DNA of 64,000 nucleotides from Curtobacterium sp. 458 (lineage in GTDB: Bacteria > Actinomycetota > Actinomycetes > Actinomycetales > Microbacteriaceae), in NCBI RefSeq assembly GCF_030406605.1, contig NZ_CP129104.1, positions 186,001-250,000 on the forward strand. Reading direction: 5' to 3'. Under the pieces are notes generated by a model, which searched no databases, had not been told where the DNA came from, and saw only the letters and a program-made list of their open reading frames with translations. Made by a program: the position numbers and the translations under genes. Shown here in pieces: positions 43,461-51,077 of the stretch (position 1 is the first letter of the stretch; each line of letters starts with the position of its first letter).

Positions 43461-43574
43461 CCCTCCACAGTATTGACGGCGGGCGACGTGCTCCCCAAGT
43501 TGCCGTAACACCCACCCGGACCCAGGGCGCGCGCCGTAGGTTGGTGGCCGGTACGACAGGACGAAGGAGACCTC

Positions 43575-45032
43575 GTGGCAGACAACGACGGACAGGCGAA
43601 CATCGGCGTGATCGGGCTCGCCGTGATGGGTTCGAACCTCGCACGGAACCTCGCATCGCGCGAGGGCAACACGGTGGCGGTGTACAACCGCACGTACGCC
43701 CGCACCGAGGAGCTGCTGCAGGAGCACGGCGACGCCGGGTTCATCGCGTCGGAGGACATCGACGGGTTCGTCGCGTCGCTGTCGAAGCCGCGCACCGCGA
43801 TCATCATGGTGCAGGCCGGCAAGGGCACCGACGCCGTCATCGAGCAGCTCGCGGAGCGGTTCGAGGAGGGCGACATCATCGTAGACGGCGGCAACGCGAA
43901 CTTCCACGACACGATCCGGCGCGAGCACGACCTCCGCGAGAAGGGCCTCAACTTCGTCGGCACCGGCATCTCCGGTGGTGAAGAGGGCGCCCTCAAGGGT
44001 CCGTCGATCATGCCCGGCGGCTCCAAGGAGGCCTGGGAGACGCTCGGGCCCATCCTCAAGTCGATCGCCGCCGTCGCCGAGGGTGAGCCGTGTGTGACCC
44101 ACATCGGCACCGACGGCGCCGGGCACTTCGTGAAGATGGTGCACAACGGCATCGAGTACGCCGACATGCAGCTCATCGCCGAGTCGTACGACCTGCTCCG
44201 CCGCGCCGGCGGGCTCTCCGTCGAGCAGCTCGTGGAGGTCTTCGACGAGTGGAACGGGGGCGACCTCGAGTCGTACCTCATCGAGATCACGGGCGAGGTC
44301 CTCAAGCAGCGGGACGCCGACACGGGCAAGCCGCTCGTGGACGTCATCCGTGACGAGGCCGGGTCGAAGGGGACCGGTGTCTGGACCGTGCAGAACGCGG
44401 TCGGGCTCGGCATCCCCGTGTCCGGCATCGGTGAGGCGGTGTTCGCCCGGGCGGTGTCGTCGAAGCCGACGCAGCGTGCCGCCGTGCAGCAGTCCGTGAA
44501 GAGCCGGCCGTCGATCGCGGAGGTGCCGGACACCTTCGCCGACGACGTCCGCGCCGCGCTCTACGCCTCGAAGGTCGTCGCCTACGCGCAGGGGTTCGAC
44601 CTCATCATCGCCGGGGCGAAGGAGTACGACTGGGACATCGACCTCGGCAACGTCGCAAAGATCTGGCGCGGTGGCTGCATCATCCGGGCACAGTTCCTCA
44701 ACCGCATCGTCGAGGCGTACGACAAGAACCCCTCGCTGGAGAGCCTGCTGGTCGACCCGTACTTCGCGGACGCCGTCGCCGAGGGTGAAGCGGCCTGGCG
44801 TCGCATCGTCGGGATCGCGGCAGCGTCGGGGATCCCGGCGCCCGGGTTCTCGTCGGCGCTGGCGTACTTCGACTCGCTCGCGTCCGACCGGCTGCCGGCC
44901 TCGCTCATCCAGGGGCAGCGGGACTTCTTCGGCGCGCACACCTACCAGCGGGTCGACAAGGACGGCACGTTCCACACGCTGTGGTCCGACGACGACCGCC
45001 GCGAGGTCGAACAGGAGCCGTCGACGCACTGA
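43575..45032 (+). CDS. gnd: 6-phosphogluconate dehydrogenase (decarboxylating)
   Basis: 485-residue long-form (NADP-type, E. coli-like) enzyme of the pentose phosphate pathway, yielding ribulose 5-phosphate. NADP fold IGLAVMGSNLARN at 13-25, the catalytic-lysine segment GAGHFVKMVHNGIEY near 185-200, and the C-terminal TYQRVDKDGTFH tail are all present. GTG 43575 has AAGGAG 6 bases upstream. It is followed by a strong hairpin. Divergent from gntK. Confidence 0.97.
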   Translation: MADNDGQANIGVIGLAVMGSNLARNLASREGNTVAVYNRTYARTEELLQEHGDAGFIASEDIDGFVASLSKPRTAIIMVQAGKGTDAVIEQLAERFEEGDIIVDGGNANFHDTIRREHDLREKGLNFVGTGISGGEEGALKGPSIMPGGSKEAWETLGPILKSIAAVAEGEPCVTHIGTDGAGHFVKMVHNGIEYADMQLIAESYDLLRRAGGLSVEQLVEVFDEWNGGDLESYLIEITGEVLKQRDADTGKPLVDVIRDEAGSKGTGVWTVQNAVGLGIPVSGIGEAVFARAVSSKPTQRAAVQQSVKSRPSIAEVPDTFADDVRAALYASKVVAYAQGFDLIIAGAKEYDWDIDLGNVAKIWRGGCIIRAQFLNRIVEAYDKNPSLESLLVDPYFADAVAEGEAAWRRIVGIAAASGIPAPGFSSALAYFDSLASDRLPASLIQGQRDFFGAHTYQRVDKDGTFHTLWSDDDRREVEQEPSTH

Positions 45033-45075
45033 GCGCCCGGCGCTGACCGACCCGCGTCACGAGACCGCACCGACA

Positions 45076-45106
45076 CGAGGGCCCCGCCGGACCGGCGGGG
45101 CCCTCG
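45076..45106 (+). terminator. 15-bp hairpin after gnd
   Basis: CGAGGGCCCCGCCGG (45076-45090) pairs perfectly with CCGGCGGGGCCCTCG (45092-45106) around one formal loop base; the inner pairs must open to make a loop. It lies 43 bases after the gnd stop and before the convergent membrane-protein gene. Confidence 0.65.
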
Positions 45107-45143
45107 CCACGTCTGGTCGGCGCGACGTCGCCTGCGGTGCTCG

Positions 45144-45839
45144 CTACGCGACGATGCGTTCGCGAGCGAGGTCGGCGACGAGCCGCTCGAGCCGTGGACC
45201 CCGACCGACCATGCGCCGGGAGCCCGGGCCGGAACGGACGAAGAACGTCGCGACGGCCGGGGTGTCGTCCATCCGGACGTGGTGCAGCACGACCGCGGTG
45301 CCGCGCGCGCCGGTCGGCGTCCGTTCGTCCTCGAGCCCGACGTGCACCATCCGCGACCACCGGATCACGAGCATCCGGGTCGCCCGGCGCTCGTCGAGCT
45401 CCCAGAGCGATGCCTCGGTCGCGCCGAACGCCCACGTCACCCGGTCGCCGAGCGCGAGGCCCGGGCGGAGGTCGGCCACGGAGCGCCGCAGTTCCTCCGT
45501 CGGCGCCGCCGGGACGAGCCACACCGTCGGGTCGATGCGGCGGATCGCGAGCGCGAGCGCCTCGTCCTCACGACGGAGCCGCACGCCGCGAGCACGCACG
45601 AGGGCGAACAGGATGAGGGCCACACCGACCGCGATGGCGACCGCCTCGGTGATGCCGAACCACACGAGATCGGTGTCCGGCGAGGTGGTGACCACGACGA
45701 TGCGGACCGCGAGCAGCGCCGCCCAGACCCCGACGATGGTCCATCGCAGGGCCGCGAACTTGCGGGCCGTCGACCACGGCGTGCGCTCATCCCGTCGCAC
45801 ACGACCGGACCGGGGAACGCGGTCGGGTCGCCTCAGCAC
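45144..45839 (-). CDS. Hypothetical two-helix membrane protein
   Basis: 231 residues, not recognised. Basic N terminus, two adjacent membrane helices (about 32-52 and 60-82), then a cytoplasmic beta-rich domain of about 145 residues containing LRREDEALALAIRRIDPTVWLV, VTWAFGATEASLWELDERRATRML and DDTPAVATFFVRSGPGSRRMVG. The soluble part recalls PH-like folds but no motif proves this. It uses a GTG start with a weak GACGAT box 6 bases upstream. Divergent from the sulfite-oxidase-like gene and convergent with gnd. Confidence 0.62.
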   Translation of the reverse strand: MLRRPDRVPRSGRVRRDERTPWSTARKFAALRWTIVGVWAALLAVRIVVVTTSPDTDLVWFGITEAVAIAVGVALILFALVRARGVRLRREDEALALAIRRIDPTVWLVPAAPTEELRRSVADLRPGLALGDRVTWAFGATEASLWELDERRATRMLVIRWSRMVHVGLEDERTPTGARGTAVVLHHVRMDDTPAVATFFVRSGPGSRRMVGRGPRLERLVADLARERIVA

Positions 45840-45964
45840 CCCCTGATCGTCGCACGGATCGCGGTGCGTGTGCTGGCCGTGTCATGAACGTGGACGGTCG
45901 GCCGTTCTCCACGGATGCACAGCGTCCAGCGAGCGCGTGGGCGGGACGACCTACGATCTGCGGT

Positions 45965-47581
45965 GTGTGGAAGACGTGGGCAGCAGTCGTCGGGGTGATC
46001 GCCGCCGTCGTGTTCCTCGCTGCGGCCGAGCTCGTGGCGGTGTTCCTCGGCGGCGCGGGCAGCCCGCTCGTCGGGGTGGGCGGAGCCGTGATCGACCTCG
46101 CGCCGCGGGGCGCGAAGGACCTGATGGTCACCCTCTTCGGCACCGGGGACAAGGTCGCGCTCTTCGCGCTGATGTTCGTCCTCGTCGTTGCGATCAGCGC
46201 CGGAGCCGGTGTGCTCGAACGTCGACGTCCCCCGGGCGGTGCGGTGGTGTTCGCGATCGGCGGTGTCCTGTCGCTCCTCGCCGTCACGACCCGGTCCGGG
46301 AGCGGCTCGCTCGACGGGGCCCCCACCGTGGTCGGCGTGGCCGCGGCGATCATCGTGCTCCGGGTGCTGCTCGCCCGGCTCCGCCGGTGGGAGGCGACCG
46401 CGGGCGTCCCGACCGCACAGGCACCCGCAGCGGTCACCGCGGAGCCGGCCGGTCGTGCCGCGGAGCCCGACGGGCGCGCTGCAGGACCCGAGGGGCGCGT
46501 CGCGGGACCCGAGCGTCGAGCGTTCCTGGTCTGGGGCGTCGCGACCGCGGCGCTCGCGGTCGTGGTGGGCGGTGCCTCCCGGCTGGGGACGGCGACCATG
46601 CAGGCAGCGGTCGCCGCGCGCCGGGCGATCCGCCTGCCGAGTCCCGCGACACCGGCCCCGGCCGTGCCGGCCGGAGCGTCCATCGACGTCGAGGGCATCA
46701 CGCCCGTCATCACCCCGAACGAAGCGTTCTACCGGATCGACACCGCGCTGAGCGTGCCCCAGGTCGACCCGGCGACGTGGAAGCTCCGGATCCACGGCGC
46801 GGTCGACCGAGAGGTCGAGGTCACCTGGGACGAACTGCTCGCGCTCCCGCTCGAAGAGCACGTCGCGACCATGAGCTGCGTGTCGAACGAGGTCGGCGGC
46901 GACCTCATCGGGACCGCGCGGTGGCTCGGGTACCCGATACGCGAGCTGCTCGCGAAGGCGGGGCCGCACGAGTCCGCGGACATGGTGCTCTCCACGAGCA
47001 CCGACGGTTTCACCGCGGGGACCCCGCTCGACGTCCTCCAGGACCGCGGGACGGCGGCGCTCCTGGCTGTCGGGATGAACGGTGAGCCGCTGCCGCCCGA
47101 GCACGGCTTCCCGGTGCGCATGGTCGTGCCCGGGCTGTTCGGGTACGTCTCCGCGACCAAGTGGGTGACCGACCTCGAGGTCACCCGGTTCGCCGACGCG
47201 CAGGGCTACTGGACCCCTCGGGGCTGGTCGGAGCGGGGGCCGGTCAAGCTCGAGTCGCGGATCGACGTCCCTCGCGGCGGCAGCACCGTGCGGTCCGGCT
47301 CGACGGTCGCGGTGGCAGGGGTCGCCTGGCACCCGCACACCGGGGTGAAGCGCGTGCAGGTCCGGGTGGACGACGGCGCGTGGCAGGACGCGACGCTCGC
47401 CGACTCGATCTCGGCGGACACGTGGCGCCAGTGGGTCTGGAGGTGGACGCCGACGAAGGGCACGCACCGCCTGCAGGTCCGCGCGACGAGTGCGGACGGC
47501 GAGGTGCAGACGAGCGTCGAGCGGCCGCCGGCACCGAACGGGGCGACGGGGTGGCACGAGGTGACGGTCACCGCGTCCTGA
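45965..47581 (+). CDS. Membrane-anchored molybdopterin oxidoreductase (sulfite oxidase family)
   Basis: 538 residues. Five N-terminal membrane helices (about 6-28, 62-84, 92-110, 118-138, 186-206), a charged Ala/Gly/Pro linker with PxGR-type repeats before the fifth helix, then an extracellular sulfite-oxidase-type Mo domain (about 240-440) whose molybdenum ligand is C305 in ATMSCVSNEVGG, and a C-terminal Mo-co dimerisation domain (about 445-538). RRAFL (184-188) directly before the last helix resembles a twin-arginine signal. GTG 45965 is 7 bases after TACGAT (45952-45957), giving a leaderless start; an upstream ATG at 45884 is the alternative. No haem or YedZ partner is adjacent. Substrate unknown. 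Confidence 0.85.
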   Translation: MWKTWAAVVGVIAAVVFLAAAELVAVFLGGAGSPLVGVGGAVIDLAPRGAKDLMVTLFGTGDKVALFALMFVLVVAISAGAGVLERRRPPGGAVVFAIGGVLSLLAVTTRSGSGSLDGAPTVVGVAAAIIVLRVLLARLRRWEATAGVPTAQAPAAVTAEPAGRAAEPDGRAAGPEGRVAGPERRAFLVWGVATAALAVVVGGASRLGTATMQAAVAARRAIRLPSPATPAPAVPAGASIDVEGITPVITPNEAFYRIDTALSVPQVDPATWKLRIHGAVDREVEVTWDELLALPLEEHVATMSCVSNEVGGDLIGTARWLGYPIRELLAKAGPHESADMVLSTSTDGFTAGTPLDVLQDRGTAALLAVGMNGEPLPPEHGFPVRMVVPGLFGYVSATKWVTDLEVTRFADAQGYWTPRGWSERGPVKLESRIDVPRGGSTVRSGSTVAVAGVAWHPHTGVKRVQVRVDDGAWQDATLADSISADTWRQWVWRWTPTKGTHRLQVRATSADGEVQTSVERPPAPNGATGWHEVTVTAS

Positions 47582-47602
47582 GCGCGGGCGGTCGCAGCCG
47601 CC

Positions 47603-48385
47603 TCAGTCCTGCCGCAGCGTCGCGACCACACACGTCCCGTCGACCGTGTCGTCGTGGACGACCTCGGCCGCGAACCCGTTGGCGTCGAACGTCCGCGCAG
47701 ACGCGGATGCCTGAGACTCCGACACCTCGATGACGACGGCACCGCCCGGTCGGAGCCACGCTCCCGCACCCGCGGCGATCCGTCGATGGAGATCGAGCCC
47801 GTCCGGACCGCCGTCGAGGGCCACCCGGTGCTCGTGGTCGCGAGCCTCGGTCGGCATCGTCGCGACGGCGTCGGTCGGCACGTACGGCGCATTGACGGCG
47901 ATGACGTCGACGGTTCCGCGGAGACGCTCGGGCAGGGCGTCGAACAGGTCCCCCGCGACGACGATGCCGCGATCGCCGATGTTCTCCGCCGCCACGTCGA
48001 CCGCGTCCGGGTCGATGTCGGACGCCACGAGGTCGAGCGCACCGACCCGCCCGAGCAGTGCGACGGCGATCGCACCCGCCCCGCAGCAGAGGTCGACGAC
48101 GCGGTCGTACCGGTGCAGTCGTCGAGCCGCCTCGGCCACGACGACGGCGGTCCGGGCACGGGGCACGAACACGCCGCTCGTCACGCGCACACGGTGCCCG
48201 TCGAACGCCGCCCACCCGAGGACGTACTCGAGCGGTTCGCCGCCGAGCCGCCGCTGCACGAGACCGCGGAGCCGGACGGGGTCACCGTCCCCGGCGGCGA
48301 GGAGCAGATCTGCTTCGTCCTCCGCGTAGACGCTGCCGCCGCCGCGGAGGCGGGCAGCGAGGGCGTCCCGGGCTGCCGAACTCAC
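47603..48385 (-). CDS. PrmC/HemK-like putative protein N5-glutamine methyltransferase
   Basis: 260-residue SAM-dependent methyltransferase. The SAM site VVDLCCGAGAIAVAL is at 96-110, and the catalytic tetrapeptide at 165-168 is NAPY instead of the NPPY of classical PrmC, followed by VPTD. A separate actinobacterial subgroup annotated as putative N5-glutamine methyltransferase shows this variant. GTG 48385 is 16 bases downstream of prs on the same strand. It probably modifies a glutamine or similar side chain; release factors are the usual target but a second PrmC would be expected elsewhere. Confidence 0.83.
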   Translation of the reverse strand: MSSAARDALAARLRGGGSVYAEDEADLLLAAGDGDPVRLRGLVQRRLGGEPLEYVLGWAAFDGHRVRVTSGVFVPRARTAVVVAEAARRLHRYDRVVDLCCGAGAIAVALLGRVGALDLVASDIDPDAVDVAAENIGDRGIVVAGDLFDALPERLRGTVDVIAVNAPYVPTDAVATMPTEARDHEHRVALDGGPDGLDLHRRIAAGAGAWLRPGGAVVIEVSESQASASARTFDANGFAAEVVHDDTVDGTCVVATLRQD

Positions 48386-48401
48386 CGGAGTGCGGTGCAG
48401 G

Positions 48402-49379
48402 TCAGGCCGCGCCGTCGAACATCGACGTCACGGAGCCGTCGTCGAAGACCTCGTGGATGGCGCGGGCGATGAGCGGGGCGATCGGCAGGACCTCGAGGCG
48501 GTCCCAGCGCTTCTCCTCCGGCAGCGGGAGCGTGTCGGTGACGACGACCCGGTCAATGAACTCGCTCTGCAGGAGTTCGGTGGCCGGGTCGGAGAACACG
48601 GCGTGCGTCGCGGCGACGACGACACCGGTGGCACCGTTCGCCTTGAGCGCCTCGGCGGCCTTGGCGATCGTGCGGCCCGTGTCGATGAGGTCGTCGACGA
48701 GCAGGCAGACGCGCCCCTTCACGTCGCCGACGATCTCGTGCACGGACACCTGGTTCGGCACCAGCGGGTCGCGACGCTTGTGGATGATCGCCAGCGGTGC
48801 GCCGAGCTTCTCCGACCAGATGTCGGCCACCCGCACGCGGCCCATGTCCGGCGACACGACGGTGAGCGTCGACGGGTCGAGGATCTCCTGGAAGCGCTCG
48901 AGCAGCACGGGCATCGCGAAGAGGTGGTCGACCGGGCCGTCGAAGAAGCCCTGGATCTGCGCGGCGTGCAGGTCGACGCTCATGATCCGGTGCGCGCCCG
49001 CGGCCTTGAAGAGGTCGGCGACGAGTCGGGCCGAGATCGGCTCGCGACCACGGCCCTTCTTGTCCTGACGGGCGTACGGGTAGAACGGCGCGACGACGGT
49101 GATGCGCTTCGCGGAGGCACGCTTCAGGGCGTCGACGATGATGAGCTGCTCCATGAGCCACTCGTTGATCGGCGCCGTGTGCGACTGGATCACGAACGCG
49201 TCGCAGCCGCGCACCGACTCGTCGAACCGCGCGTAGAGCTCACCGTTCGCGAACGTGCGAGCGTCGGTCGGGACGAGGTCGACACCGAGCTCCTCCGCGA
49301 TCTCCGCCGACAGCGTGGGGTGTGCCCGGCCCGAGACGAGGACGAGTCGCTTCTGACCAGTGGCTTTGATTCCGGACAA
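48402..49379 (-). CDS. prs: Ribose-phosphate pyrophosphokinase (PRPP synthase)
   Basis: 325 residues, class I. Makes PRPP from ribose 5-phosphate and ATP for nucleotide, histidine and NAD synthesis. Signatures: PFYPYARQDKKGRGREPISARLVADL, the metal-binding DLHAAQIQGFFDGPVDHL, and the PRPP loop VCLLVDDLIDTGRTI. The start is TTG at 49379 (protein MSGIKATGQKRL...), with AGGGAG about 11 bases upstream; no better ATG or GTG lies before the conserved core. It follows glmU by 54 bases, the usual glmU-prs order. Confidence 0.96.
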   Translation of the reverse strand: MSGIKATGQKRLVLVSGRAHPTLSAEIAEELGVDLVPTDARTFANGELYARFDESVRGCDAFVIQSHTAPINEWLMEQLIIVDALKRASAKRITVVAPFYPYARQDKKGRGREPISARLVADLFKAAGAHRIMSVDLHAAQIQGFFDGPVDHLFAMPVLLERFQEILDPSTLTVVSPDMGRVRVADIWSEKLGAPLAIIHKRRDPLVPNQVSVHEIVGDVKGRVCLLVDDLIDTGRTIAKAAEALKANGATGVVVAATHAVFSDPATELLQSEFIDRVVVTDTLPLPEEKRWDRLEVLPIAPLIARAIHEVFDDGSVTSMFDGAA

Positions 49380-49433
49380 GTGCCGTGCTCACTCCCTGAC
49401 CCCGAGGGGCCGTGTCGATCGACCCGGAGGCCG

Positions 49434-50867
49434 TCAGATCTGTTCGCCGCGCGCGCGCCGAGCCGCCTCGGCCGCCGGCGTTCCGGGTCGGTGTTCCTCG
49501 ACCCAGCCGTCGGTGTTGCGCTGTGGGGCGTAGCTGATCGCCAGCGACCCGGCAGGGACGTCCTTGCGGACGGTGGTCCCGGCGCCGGTGTACGCTCCGT
49601 CACCAATCCTAACCGGGGCGACGAACACGTTGTGCGACCCGGTGCGGACGTTCGACCCGACCTCGGTCCGGTGCTTCGCGACGCCGTCGTAGTTCGCGGT
49701 GATCGTGTTCGCGCCGATGTTCGAGTCCTCGCCCACCTCGGCGTCGCCGATGTACGACAGGTGCGGGACCTTGCTGCCCCGGCCGATGACCGCGTTCTTC
49801 GTCTCGACGAAGGTGCCGATCTTGCCCTGGTCGCCGAGGATCGTCCCCGGACGCAGGTACGCGAACGGTCCGACGGAGGCTCCCGCACCGATCACGGCGA
49901 GGGTCGCGTCGACCCGGTTCACGGTCGCGCCCGCGCCGACCTCGGTGTCACGGAGCGTGGTGTCCGGTCCGACGACGGCTCCGGACGCGACGGCGGTGGC
50001 CCCCACGAGCTGCGTGCCCGGCAGGACCTCGGCGTCCGGCTCGATCGTGACGTCGAGGTCGATCCACGTCGTCGCCGGGTCCTGCACGGTGACACCGGCG
50101 ACCTGGTGACGACGGACGATCCGGGCGTTCAGCTCGCGGGCGGCGTCGGACAGCTGCGCGCGGTCGTTGATGCCGGCGACGAGCCACGGGTCGGTGAGCG
50201 TGACGACGTCGATGCGCCCGCCCCGCTCGCCGATGAGCGCGGGCGCGTCGGTGATGTACTTCTCGCCCTGCGCGTTCGCCGTGGTGAGCGCGGGCAGGAC
50301 CGCGCGGAGGTGGGTGACGTCGAACGCGTAGATGCCCGCGTTCGCCTCGGTGATCGTCAGCTGCTCGGCCGTCGCGTCCTTGTGCTCGACGACCCCGACG
50401 AACGCGCCGTCGGCGTCGCGGACGATGCGGCCGAGTCCGGTGGGGTCCGGGGCGATCGCGCTCACGAAGGTGGCGCCGTTGCCGCCGCCGACGTGGGCGT
50501 CGACGAGGGACCGGAGGGACACGGCGTCGAGCAGCGGCACGTCGCCCGAGAGCACCACGACGGCACCGTCGAAGTCGTCGGGGAGCGCCTGCACCGCGAC
50601 CTCCACGGCGCGGCCGGTGCCGGGGACGTCGTCCTGGTCGACCACGAGGGCGCCCGGCGCACGCTCGACGACCTCGGCGGCGACGCGGTCCCGCTCGTGA
50701 CGGACCACGACGGCGACGTGCTCGGGCTCGAGCGACGACGCGGTGCGGAGCACGTGCGCGATGAGCGGCAGTCCGGCGAGGCGGTGCAGCACCTTCGGCG
50801 TGGCGGACTTCATGCGGGTGCCCTGGCCTGCGGCGAGGACGACGACGGCGATGCGCTGGTCGGTCAT
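49434..50867 (-). CDS. glmU: Bifunctional GlmU (GlcN-1-P acetyltransferase / GlcNAc-1-P uridyltransferase)
   Basis: 477 residues. The N-terminal pyrophosphorylase domain starts VVLAAGQGTRMKS (about 9-21) and runs to about 230; the C-terminal left-handed beta-helix (about 255-445) has hexapeptide repeats and the acetyltransferase segment PHLSYIGDAEVGEDSNIGANTITANYDG. Makes UDP-GlcNAc for peptidoglycan. ATG 50867 is 6 bases after CAGGAT (50874-50879), a -10-like box, with no ribosome-binding site. It is separated from the upstream MFS gene by a 29-bp repeat array. Confidence 0.97.
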   Translation of the reverse strand: MTDQRIAVVVLAAGQGTRMKSATPKVLHRLAGLPLIAHVLRTASSLEPEHVAVVVRHERDRVAAEVVERAPGALVVDQDDVPGTGRAVEVAVQALPDDFDGAVVVLSGDVPLLDAVSLRSLVDAHVGGGNGATFVSAIAPDPTGLGRIVRDADGAFVGVVEHKDATAEQLTITEANAGIYAFDVTHLRAVLPALTTANAQGEKYITDAPALIGERGGRIDVVTLTDPWLVAGINDRAQLSDAARELNARIVRRHQVAGVTVQDPATTWIDLDVTIEPDAEVLPGTQLVGATAVASGAVVGPDTTLRDTEVGAGATVNRVDATLAVIGAGASVGPFAYLRPGTILGDQGKIGTFVETKNAVIGRGSKVPHLSYIGDAEVGEDSNIGANTITANYDGVAKHRTEVGSNVRTGSHNVFVAPVRIGDGAYTGAGTTVRKDVPAGSLAISYAPQRNTDGWVEEHRPGTPAAEAARRARGEQI

Positions 50868-50932
50868 GCCCCCATCCTGGCGCACGTCGGCTCGGCGGGT
50901 GGCCCGGACCGCTGTGTCGAGCGAACCGTGCG

Positions 50933-51077
50933 CGGTGCCGCACGACGCGATCAGCGGCCGGCGGTGCCGCACCACGCGATCAGCGGCCGGCGGTGCCGCA
51001 CCACGCGATCAGCGGCCGGCGGTGCCGCACCACGCGATCAACGGCCGGCGGTACCGCACCACGCGATCAGCGGCCGG
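50933..51077. repeat. 29-bp tandem repeat, five copies
   Basis: Head-to-tail units at 50933, 50962, 50991, 51020 and 51049, each 29 bases, differing by zero to two bases; the core is GCACCACGCGATCAGCGGCC. The last unit overlaps the final codons and stop of the MFS gene (stop at 51067-51069), so the array looks like an expansion of that gene's 3' end. There are no spacers, so it is not a CRISPR array. Confidence 0.95.

Noticed and set aside
27177..48385. Prophage or integrative element
   Set aside because: No integrase, phage structural genes, att-like direct repeats or base-composition shift are visible; genes are metabolic and similar in codon style to the neighbours.
50933..51077. CRISPR array
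   Set aside because: Units are directly contiguous with no spacers, and no cas genes are present; it is a simple tandem repeat.
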